From contig JAOXYC010195353.1 of assembly GCA_028565715.1 (NCBI GenBank), forward strand, positions 1 through 17,376: 17,376 bases of DNA. The letters run 5' to 3'. The DNA comes from Phoronis pallida (taxonomy: Eukaryota > Phoronida > Phoronidae). The position numbers were made by a program, and so were the translations under genes. A model generated the notes under the pieces. It was not told the DNA's origin. It was given only the letters and a program-made list of their open reading frames with translations, and ran no database searches. Shown here piece after piece: positions 12,201-15,996 of this stretch. Within the stretch, counting starts at the first letter, position 1. Every line of letters starts with the position of its first letter.

Positions 12201-12249
12201 AGAGGCTCTGGTGATCTTCTGCAGTCTGTGCATAGTCAGCTTGGCTCAT
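40..12249 (-). CDS. TRAPPC9: TRAPPC9 / NIBP (Trs120 homologue), TRAPPII subunit, 15 coding exons
   Basis: TRAPPC9 is a large scaffold subunit of TRAPPII, which tethers vesicles at the Golgi and recycling endosomes and activates Rab GTPases. Vertebrate TRAPPC9 (NIBP) also binds NIK and IKK-beta. Exons on the minus strand: 12249-11390, 10926-10781, 10439-10308, 7286-7168, 6785-6645, 6074-5876, 5200-5098, 4358-4182, 3416-3271, 2931-2846, 2397-2271, 1985-1736, 1101-1016, 654-514, 212-40. They total 2886 nt, that is 961 residues plus stop, with consistent phases and GT-AG at each junction. Recognisable stretches include [63 protein letters not shown] and [11 protein letters not shown], in family order. 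An N-terminal Trs120 region is followed by a helical TPR-like middle and beta-rich Ig-like segments. The protein ends early compared with vertebrates. Identification is by remembered family sequence, not by a search. Confidence 0.95.
514..654 (-). CDS. TRAPPC9: TRAPPC9 coding exon 14 (residues 858-905)
   Basis: The acceptor CTCCTCCAG ends at 655 and the donor GAAG|GTAAAT is at 513-512. It reads [14 protein letters not shown], then [20 protein letters not shown]. The vertebrate equivalent has [25 protein letters not shown]. The F-x-W and LPxQPG features make the assignment convincing. Confidence 0.9.
1016..1101 (-). CDS. TRAPPC9: TRAPPC9 coding exon 13 (residues 829-858)
   Basis: The acceptor CATTTCCAG ends at 1102 and the donor AAAG|GTAAAG is at 1015-1014. 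It encodes [20 protein letters not shown] followed by FLDSKMPK. The pattern parallels the vertebrate strand with IIKLENIGMEPLEKLEV, an Ig-like fold segment. Residue identity is modest, but position, phase and pattern fit. Confidence 0.9.
1210..1500. mobile_element. MITE copy A, long inverted repeats, 5-bp TSD TAGAT (intron 12)
   Basis: The 291-bp element starts CAAGGGTGCCAGAGAATCCC and ends with its reverse complement. Inverted arms extend about 90 bp to CACCAAAGCTC. TAGAT occurs directly on both sides (1205-1209 and 1501-1505), which marks insertion. The motif CTCACGAACCAC recurs several times in both orientations, giving nested palindromes. There is no ORF. Long inverted repeats plus a 5-bp duplication do not fit common superfamilies I know well. 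Copy B lies at 6288-6463. Confidence 0.85.
1736..1985 (-). CDS. TRAPPC9: TRAPPC9 coding exon 12 (residues 746-829)
   Basis: The acceptor TTATCACCAG ends at 1986 and the donor AAAG|GTTTGT is at 1735-1734. It opens [18 protein letters not shown] and later has [16 protein letters not shown]. Vertebrates have GYHTTVFGVFSDCLLDNL and VEVIPALPRLQIST. It ends MMHLYVGQR, equivalent to the VQLYNGESQ strand. It enters and leaves in phase 2. Confidence 0.95.
2271..2397 (-). CDS. TRAPPC9: TRAPPC9 coding exon 11 (residues 704-746)
   Basis: The acceptor CATGTTTCAG ends at 2398 and the donor CAG|GTAACT is at 2270-2269. It contains [20 protein letters not shown] and [17 protein letters not shown], aligning with vertebrate VEFESLPAALSLPAESG and VTLVGVPQTTGTITVNG. 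It leaves in phase 1. Confidence 0.95.
2542..2686. mobile_element. 145-bp mariner-type MITE with TA target duplication (intron 10)
   Basis: GTGAAAAAAT at the left end and ATTTTTTCAC at the right end are flanked by TA on each side (2540-2541, 2687-2688). Almost the whole element is an inverted repeat: GGCTACTAAAAATTATAT and AAATCAAAAGATTTCTTTTT recur as reverse complements around a loop of about 15 bases. A TA duplication and tiny size fit a Tc1/mariner-type nonautonomous element. Confidence 0.7.
2846..2931 (-). CDS. TRAPPC9: TRAPPC9 coding exon 10 (residues 675-703)
   Basis: The acceptor CCCTTTTAG ends at 2932 and the donor ATG|GTAAGT is at 2845-2844. It reads [20 protein letters not shown] and then TELRVSDM. 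Vertebrates have FQWVQGDxCEVQLMVYNPMPFELRV. This is the first Ig-like beta segment of the family. Phase 0 at the 3' end. Confidence 0.95.
3271..3416 (-). CDS. TRAPPC9: TRAPPC9 coding exon 9 (residues 626-675)
   Basis: The acceptor TTTTCTTCAG ends at 3417 and the donor ATGG|GTATGA is at 3270-3269. It contains [20 protein letters not shown] followed by [10 protein letters not shown]. The PFIYSPI motif is shared with vertebrate TRAPPC9 (KSPFIYSPI). The phases fit both neighbours. Confidence 0.94.
3536..3945. mobile_element. Possible hAT-type nonautonomous element (intron 8)
   Basis: This roughly 410-bp block is richer in GC than the surrounding intron and dense in GCTCG/CGAGC words. Its ends read TAGTGGTCGGA and, as reverse complement, TAGTGGTTGGA, a short terminal inverted repeat of hAT style. 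Flanks GTAGATAT and GTAAATAT are similar but separated from the left end by two bases, so the 8-bp duplication is imperfect. There is no transposase ORF. The family assignment is tentative. Confidence 0.4.
4182..4358 (-). CDS. TRAPPC9: TRAPPC9 coding exon 8 (residues 567-626)
   Basis: The acceptor CATTGTAG ends at 4359 and the donor TTG|GTAAGA is at 4181-4180. It encodes [19 protein letters not shown], then a short helix and EPIALDNG, ending [10 protein letters not shown]. The vertebrate form has [20 protein letters not shown], then EPIALPGG and PFTKLPIV. This is the transition from the helical region toward the beta-rich C-terminal half. Confidence 0.94.
4684..5010 (+). mobile_element. tRNA-derived SINE with (ATT)n tail (intron 7)
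   Basis: The head contains an RNA polymerase III A box (TAGCTCAGTGG, about 4698) and B box (GGTTCGCGTCC, about 4741). Between them is a tRNA-like anticodon stem-loop, CCTTT-TTAACAA-AAAGG. The body has AAAGCGCTTTGAG and GGGCTATATAAGAACTAGG, of the kind seen at the 3' ends of many animal SINEs, and the element ends in a perfect ATT repeat to 5010. It is antisense to TRAPPC9. It is not a functional tRNA because the acceptor stem does not pair. Confidence 0.8.
4985..5010. repeat. (TAT/ATT)n microsatellite at SINE tail
   Basis: Eight or more consecutive ATT units form the 3' tail of the SINE. Length variation between individuals is likely. Confidence 0.85.
5098..5200 (-). CDS. TRAPPC9: TRAPPC9 coding exon 7 (residues 533-567)
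   Basis: The acceptor ATGTTTCAG ends at 5201 and the donor AAG|GTTGGT is at 5097-5096. The product contains [19 protein letters not shown] and GNAALAIR, matching vertebrate [27 protein letters not shown]. It enters and leaves in phase 2. Confidence 0.95.
5529..5682. mobile_element. 154-bp fold-back element (intron 6)
   Basis: The left side TAATAAATAGAGATTAT...CCTGGTGAATTT returns as the reverse complement on the right (AAATTTACCAGGTGATAATC then TATTTATTA). The arms run about 70 bp with scattered mismatches through AGCCGG, GATCAGT and TGATACCAGCC, leaving only a short loop. No clear target duplication was seen outside the palindrome. This is a MITE-like palindrome of unknown class. Confidence 0.7.
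5876..6074 (-). CDS. TRAPPC9: TRAPPC9 coding exon 6 (residues 467-533)
   Basis: The acceptor GCATTTTAG ends at 6075 and the donor GAG|GTGATA is at 5875-5874. It opens [20 protein letters not shown] and continues with [10 protein letters not shown] and [16 protein letters not shown]. Vertebrate counterparts are IQRYSxLSELYxxIGFHRKxAFF and LPGYxLSLDPKDFSRG. It leaves in phase 1. Confidence 0.96.
6288..6463. mobile_element. MITE copy B, internally deleted relative of 1210-1500, TSD AATAT (intron 5)
   Basis: This copy has the same termini (CAAGGGTGCCAGAG... ending GGCACCCTTG) and a nearly identical left half. About 115 bp of the right half is missing, and the join falls at the repeated GAGGGGGA / GGATTCAAAG region. 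AATAT flanks both ends (6283-6287 and 6464-6468). Two copies with different 5-bp duplications show real transposition. Confidence 0.85.
6645..6785 (-). CDS. TRAPPC9: TRAPPC9 coding exon 5 (residues 420-466)
   Basis: The acceptor CATTTCAG ends at 6786 and the donor AAG|GTTTGT is at 6644-6643. It encodes exactly 47 codons, with [19 protein letters not shown] and [19 protein letters not shown]. This is one of the best conserved parts of the family (AGVIELEACIKA, ASEFLQNAVYINL in vertebrates), in the helical TPR-like region. Confidence 0.96.
7168..7286 (-). CDS. TRAPPC9: TRAPPC9 coding exon 4 (residues 380-419)
   Basis: The acceptor TCCTTGCAG ends at 7287 and the donor AAA|GTGAGT is at 7167-7166. 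The second half reads [19 protein letters not shown], which corresponds to vertebrate LSPEDIIDKYKEAISYYSK. The first half ([12 protein letters not shown]) is a variable linker. The exon ends in phase 0. Confidence 0.95.
7385..7640. repeat. Imperfect inverted repeat, possibly an old MITE (intron 3)
   Basis: 7385-7457 (ACCAGCCTCTCATATCTG ... CTAGATTATTACCCTTTC) matches the reverse complement of 7572-7640 at roughly three-quarters identity. The centre is about 110 bp and AT-rich. The 96-codon plus-strand ORF across it (7298-7588) looks fortuitous. Confidence 0.45.
7641..8989. other. Intron 3 sequence between inverted repeat and minisatellite, nothing recognised
   Basis: AT-rich intron sequence. 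A 71-codon plus-strand ORF (8254-8469) has low-complexity F/K/L composition typical of random AT-rich DNA. No exon-like block with TRAPPC9 similarity is missing here, since exons 3 and 4 join directly in phase. Confidence 0.6.
8990..10120. repeat. Intronic minisatellite, about 7 units of roughly 150-190 bp (intron 3)
   Basis: A unit containing CCACCAGGGGGAGTTAGGG, GACCCGAAAAG, CAACTGGTGCCGGCGCATTG, CCAAGTTTCGTCAAAATC and GACAAGCAATTGTCGATTT recurs with CCACCAGGGGGAG-like starts near 9045, 9193, 9331, 9488, 9633, 9820 and 9976. The left units are the most diverged and the right units the most alike. One unit near 9633-9820 is longer and duplicates the CAAAATCTGTCAAG segment. The array ends in a GGAC-rich tail. 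Short ORFs within it follow the repeat and are not genes. Confidence 0.85.
10113..10152 (+). repeat. GGAC/GACC tetranucleotide tract ending the minisatellite
   Basis: GACGGACGGACGGACCGACC followed by related tetramers marks the right boundary of the minisatellite. A repeat unit followed by a GGAC tract is a form that dispersed repeats of marine invertebrates often take, to my knowledge. Confidence 0.7.
10308..10439 (-). CDS. TRAPPC9: TRAPPC9 coding exon 3 (residues 336-380)
   Basis: The acceptor ATGACAG ends at 10440 and the donor CAG|GTAAGA is at 10307-10306. The exon begins [19 protein letters not shown], matching the vertebrate ALEGLC-SASV-YHYP segment, then runs into a poorly conserved linker. 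Both flanking phases are consistent. The intron that follows, to 7287, is the longest in the gene at about 3 kb. Confidence 0.93.
10781..10926 (-). CDS. TRAPPC9: TRAPPC9 coding exon 2 (residues 287-336)
   Basis: The acceptor AAACAG ends at 10927 and the donor CAG|GTTAGA lies at 10780-10779. The exon reads [20 protein letters not shown] and continues through HYEAA to ASDWLWLAG. This matches the vertebrate block with [20 protein letters not shown] and the start of the TPR-like helical region. It enters in phase 2 and leaves in phase 1, so it joins its neighbours in frame. Confidence 0.95.
11043..11180. mobile_element. 138-bp fold-back element (intron 1)
   Basis: ACTTACTGGGTGAGATTTCT...TTGATGTTCAG on the left returns on the right as CTGAACATCAA...AGAAATCTCACCCAGTAAGT. 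The inverted arms span about 65 bp each with few mismatches and a loop of only a few bases near 11110. This is a MITE-like palindrome. No clear target duplication was found. The 65-codon ORF across it is incidental. Confidence 0.75.
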
Positions 12250-12254
12250 TATTC
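11390..12254 (-). CDS. TRAPPC9: TRAPPC9 coding exon 1 (residues 1-287) with start codon
   Basis: The ATG at 12249-12247 opens [17 protein letters not shown], which matches the conserved vertebrate start (M-x-x-x-DY-x-x-AEDHQ-LL). A splice acceptor (TTTAG) ends at 12255, so the exon begins five bases before the ATG and an upstream noncoding exon is expected. The donor is GAG|GTACAT at 11389-11388, phase 2. Conserved blocks are [13 protein letters not shown] near residue 115 and [14 protein letters not shown] near 255-280. Between them, about residues 130-225 form a serine-, aspartate- and glutamate-rich stretch that is much shorter in the vertebrate protein as I recall it. Confidence 0.95.
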
Positions 12255-12414
12255 CTAAATTAAATAAAAAAAATTAGATTTCCATTAACATTCAAAATTC
12301 CTTTCTCACATTTTCGAATTAAAGTAAAAAAATTCTGGCAAGCACTAGATATAAACATCTCCCTATGAACTTGAAGATGGCAAGAAAATTAAGTTCACAG
12401 GCTGGTGAAATTAC

Positions 12415-12486
12415 CATCTTCGATGGAAAATTCCCAGCAGCTTGCATAGTAGTGAGAGAGTCAAAGAATGAAACTGAAGCCGCCAT
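12415..12486 (-). other. Predicted 5' exon end with upstream ORF for TRAPPC9
   Basis: Because the first coding exon begins with an acceptor only five bases before its ATG, an upstream exon is needed. The best donor in the promoter region is GATG|GTAATT at 12414-12413 on the minus strand. An ATG at 12486-12484 in the context AAAATGGCGGC opens 24 codons to that donor. After splicing to 12254 the frame adds one Glu codon and stops at TAA, whose last A is the A of the TRAPPC9 ATG (TAATG). The exon's 5' end cannot be seen. This is an inference from splice motifs. Confidence 0.45.
12425..12435 (-). promoter_or_regulatory. NF-kappaB/Rel-like site GGGAATTTTCC, proximal arm
   Basis: The 11-base motif GGGAATTTTCC resembles Rel-family half-site pairs (GGG...TTCC). 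It lies in the TRAPPC9-proximal arm of the inverted duplication. Chance occurrence of one such motif in this window would be unremarkable. Interest comes from its preservation in both arms. Confidence 0.25.
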
Positions 12487-12490
12487 TTTT
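12478..12490 (-). promoter_or_regulatory. YY1-like element AAAATGGCGGC in the TRAPPC9 5' region
   Basis: The minus strand reads AAAAATGGCGGCTTC, a close match to the YY1 core AAGATGGCGGC. In animals this motif is common just downstream of start sites of housekeeping genes and can double as a translation start. It lies about 240 bases upstream of the TRAPPC9 start codon, in the expected promoter/first-exon zone. Confidence 0.4.
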
Positions 12491-12779
12491 TTTCTCAGAA
12501 AATAAAAGATCACTAAACTCCACCAATAAAGCAGTTTTCTAAACAAAAACAATCTTAAATTCACAATTACTCAAGGTTCTCTACATCAATAAACGTCTGT
12601 TTGTCGATTTTCCTGGTCTTTGGCGGCTAAAAGCACAGCGACTCAACGCCGTGCCACGGCACCTATAACAAGCTTCTGGAAATCAGCGCAAGACGGTAGG
12701 TGTCAGTACTTATGCTTGTTGGAAGTACCGTGGCCCGCTTAAGTTTCATTCCTTCTCTCTCACTACTATGCACGCTGCA

Positions 12780-12790
12780 GGGAATTTTCC
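12780..12790 (+). promoter_or_regulatory. NF-kappaB/Rel-like site GGGAATTTTCC, distal arm
   Basis: This is the identical 11-base motif in the distal arm of the inverted duplication, in the opposite orientation. Identity between the arms may simply reflect a recent duplication. Confidence 0.25.
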
Positions 12791-12829
12791 ATCAAAGATG
12801 GTAATTTCACCGGCCTGTGACTAAAGACA

Positions 12830-14835
12830 GAGTCGTGTTCCGATTTGATTTCATTTTCTTTCTTTGTGATAGGCCAAGTTGTATGTAAATCGCAAACTAA
12901 ATGGGTGGTAATTTTAAACGAAGCAACTTTTTTGTAACAACATAAGTCCATCATCAAAATGGCACATAACAATTGTACAATTTTATCATTTTTGTTTTAG
13001 GTTAGAAAAGCCATTCACTTCACATCACATTTCAGAATCAGTTTCACAGCCGAGCAAAAGTGAAAAGCCAAAACACAAAACACGTAGACTTGTTCAGATT
13101 TTCGGTTTTCAATTGCTGCACTGTCCGTTTTTCTGTTCACAGAAGTTCAAGACTGCTTATGTTCACGAAAGTCACCTGAATGATTCTTAATCTAGCAAAA
13201 ACAACAACATTCTTGCAAATCATATCCAACAGTTTGTTCAGGAAAAGTCTGATGATGCATGACTACCTCACAATTAGTTTTTAAGACTGCCAACTTTTCT
13301 CAATTAATTTTACTTTTACAGAATTTTTTATTAAAATAAATACATTATAATTTAATCAAATTATAATCAGTGTTAACAAGCCAAGTTAAAAATAAATTTT
13401 GATATATGTTGTCTTCTGTTTAAACTGTAGTATTGACGTTTATGCAAAAATAACAGCGTGCCCTACCGGTCGTATAGTTAACTACAGGATCCCAAAATAC
13501 CGTCCCCCATAGTAGATGAGACGATTATTATTATCAAGAACGCATCAGAGGATGCGTTCTTGTTATTATGTACTATATTGGTCTCACTGAGGCCCGGGGA
13601 TGAACGGACCACTGAGTTGTAACCGTTTTTCCGAGACCGGGGAAAAGTTTTAAGGTCTTTGCTTAAAAATGGCAATTTCTTCAGAACTGCAACAGCTTAA
13701 AGATGGATAAGCCGTACCATGACCATAAAAGTCATAAAGCAAATGTCCAGCAGTGAAAATTGTCTTGTTAGACCTACCCATTTCACTCTAAATATAAAAA
13801 CCTTAGACATGCAGCAAATACTTTTGAAAAATCTAAAAATGGCAAAAATGACTTATGAACAGCTTAGGGGAATCATCAACTTGTGTTGGCCCAACGCTAG
13901 TTATTTTAAGCTCTAAAATGCATTCAGGATCGCATTTAAATTAGTTGTGGAGTCAGAAATTATGGGATAACTTATCCGAAGTAGACTATGGTGCATGCAG
14001 TTCTAAATAATTGCAAGTTTCACTGCAATTTATTTTTATCACTTTTATGGTCACCAAGAACAGTGTATGACCCCAGTGAGTATTTTAGTTTTGCAGACGC
14101 GCCTCCCGTCCATTACTTCACTAAATTAAAAATTGTATGATCAGGCTAGGAATCAATAAACGACGATTCCTAGGATCAGGTGGGCAAAAGTCTCCAACTT
14201 TACATTCAAGTTAGCGTCTCATAAACCGTAGTCATTACGAAAAGCTCACGAAATCGTAATTTCATTATGAATAAACGGGTAATAAGAAATAAAGAAACAA
14301 GCTGAGGGACCGAAATCAAAATTTTATCATGTTTGTTCGGATTTCTAATGATGGTTCATTGTTATTTTTTTTCAAATTCTTATGAAATGTTTTCAGTACA
14401 CTTGAAAAATGCAAGCAGTCACCTGTCTTTCCAACATTTGTTTGGAGTAATGATTTTGTCAATTGCTTAAATTATTTAGTGTTTTAAAATTGGGACTTTT
14501 TTGACATTTGTGGAAAACCACTGACCAATAACTGAAAAATTGTAAAATGTATGACAATTTTGATACTGAAGAAATTAAAAAACATCGGTATTATAGTAAC
14601 TTTAAAAAATTAATGACTTTTAGGAAGTTGCGCCGGGACGAGAACGTGGTCGTATTTTTTTAATAAAAAAGAACATTTCTTCGGCCACAACACTTGACCG
14701 GCGAAAACAATTGATCAGTAAAGGTAGATCACAAACAACAAAAGATCATTCGTATTTCAATGTGTCAACAGCTAATCAATCATTTGTAGAGTATATCTTG
14801 CAAGACCGTGACTACTGACGAGCAAGTACAATCTA
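12830..14835. other. Intergenic AT-rich region without recognised gene
   Basis: No ORF longer than about 65 codons resembling a known protein was found on either strand, and no exon with family resemblance. The region contains two small hairpins (13535-13562, 14146-14173) and scattered A/T runs. It separates the 5' end of TRAPPC9 from the 3' end of the CTHRC1-like gene. Confidence 0.6.
13535..13562. repeat. Perfect 12-bp hairpin with 4-base loop
   Basis: CAAGAACGCATC, loop AGAG, then GATGCGTTCTTG. It is flanked by TTATTAT-type sequence on both sides and sits in a slightly GC-richer 200-bp patch (13,440-13,640), which may be an old repeat. Confidence 0.6.
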
Positions 14836-15702
14836 TATCAGTAGTGTCCCAAAAATAACTAAAGACTGATCATTGTGTGATAATAAAATATTCAAAAAAA
14901 AAATACTCATCAAAGTTACTCGATACAAATATTGTCAAAAAAGAATTCAAAGTGTCTAAAAAAGTTAATGTTCGTTAACATTTACAATTTCATACTCGAA
15001 AATAGTTTTGACAACTTTTCCCATTTGAAATACATGTAATTTCCCAATATCCCGATCGTACTTTTCCCCCAACACTGGCGTTCACGACTTTAATGCATCG
15101 GTTAAGTAGCAAAGTTCAAAGTTAACAAAGATTTATTCAAAAGGTGTCTGAGAAATTCCTTAAAAGAATATAACGATTTTCTTATAGGTCATAAAAAATA
15201 ATTAAAAAGTAAAAAGTATGACGGTATAATTCGGTATATTTGATTAAAAAAAGTGACTGCCAACGTTCCGGATTTCTCTTATTTTACGTCGTTAACGGCT
15301 ATTTCAAATATATACAACAATATTCTTGAAAAATGTATTTTTAAGAATTTTTGAAATAAACTATTACAATTAAACACGTTGGTTCATTTGCAGATTGCCG
15401 TTAAAAATGCACCCACATTTTGAAAGTCGTCACGATTGTCCAATTACATGTTTTTCAAATGGAATAAAAGTGATCAAAACCATTTTTGAGCATGAAACTT
15501 TAAATGTTCACGAAAATTACAAATTTCAAAATGATTTATTTCTTTTATGATAAATGGCGTATAACAGGTTTTGACTCGAAACGAATACAAATGTATTTAA
15601 AAATATTCGTTTCGATCAACAGACCATTCGTTTCGAGTATTTGGAAATAACATTTTTCAGGGAGTTCAAAGTTGGGGGTAATTTCTTTTGGAACACTCTG
15701 TA
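14836..15702. mobile_element. Possible decayed mariner-type element (intergenic)
   Basis: The left end reads TATCAGTAGTGTCCCAAAAA and the reverse complement of the right end reads TACAGAGTGTTCCAAAAGAA. Both resemble the CAG-x-GTGTCCCAAAA termini of mariner/IS630-type elements. The 0.87-kb interior is AT-rich and has no transposase ORF on either strand. The boundaries rest only on these diverged ends. Confidence 0.35.
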
Positions 15703-15788
15703 TGACATGTAGGTCCTACTACAAAAATGAACGATAGAATAGATTGTTCATGAAAGAAAACAATATGAGTTTAATCGATTCATTCATC

Positions 15789-15794
15789 TTTATT
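15789..15794 (-). terminator. AATAAA polyadenylation signal of the CTHRC1-like gene
   Basis: AATAAA lies about 60 bases after the TAA stop on the minus strand, preceded by GT-rich sequence. The spacing suits a short 3' untranslated region. No closer signal was seen. Confidence 0.55.
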
Positions 15795-15853
15795 CTGCAA
15801 CACAGCTTCACAAAACCAATACAAAATGGGAATCATCACATGAACAGTAACTT

Positions 15854-15996
15854 TTATATCTCGATTTCTTCTACAGTAATTCTGCAAGCACTGTTCCAGC
15901 ATGTATGGGCGTTCCCTGGTGTGTAGCCGTTACACTTGCCAACCCTGAATTCCACGCTGACGTCACCACCTGGTACATTCATACACATACCCTCAA
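15854..15996 (-). CDS. CTHRC1-like last exon with stop
   Basis: The acceptor TAATTTCAG ends at 15997. The exon reads IEGMCMNVPGGDVSVEFRVG, then KCNGYTPGNAHTCWNSACR and ITVEEIEI, with TAA at 15856-15854. Vertebrate CTHRC1 has SSVEGLC and a GWNSVSRIIIEE ending. Here the Gly before Trp and the Ser before Arg are both Cys. The phase joins the preceding exon exactly. Confidence 0.92.

Larger units (their letters stand above)
12395..12820. repeat. Inverted duplication of TRAPPC9 5' exon/promoter segment, arms about 80 bp
   Basis: The minus-strand segment 12475-12395 and the plus-strand segment 12742-12820 are near-identical, with a handful of substitutions and one 2-base gap. The spacer is about 266 bp. 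Each arm contains ACTACTATGCA, GGGAATTTTCC and AAGATGGTAATTTCACC, so each has the same candidate splice donor, in opposite orientations. The spacer is less AT-rich than the surroundings and contains a GCCGTGCCACGGC palindrome near 12640. This would suit a bidirectional promoter, but no divergent gene was found on the plus strand. Confidence 0.8.

Noticed and set aside
12319-12564. Minus-strand ORF of 81 codons as a gene upstream of TRAPPC9
   Set aside because: Only the part from 12486 to the donor at 12415 has a plausible role (uORF). The rest runs into presumed intron.
12742-12900. A divergent protein-coding gene starting from the plus-strand arm
   Set aside because: The short frame ends at a donor match, but no downstream exon with protein resemblance was found before 15,700.
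14146-14173. CTAGGAATC / GATTCCTAG 9-bp hairpin
   Set aside because: Too short to mean much in a 17-kb AT-rich window with no other context.
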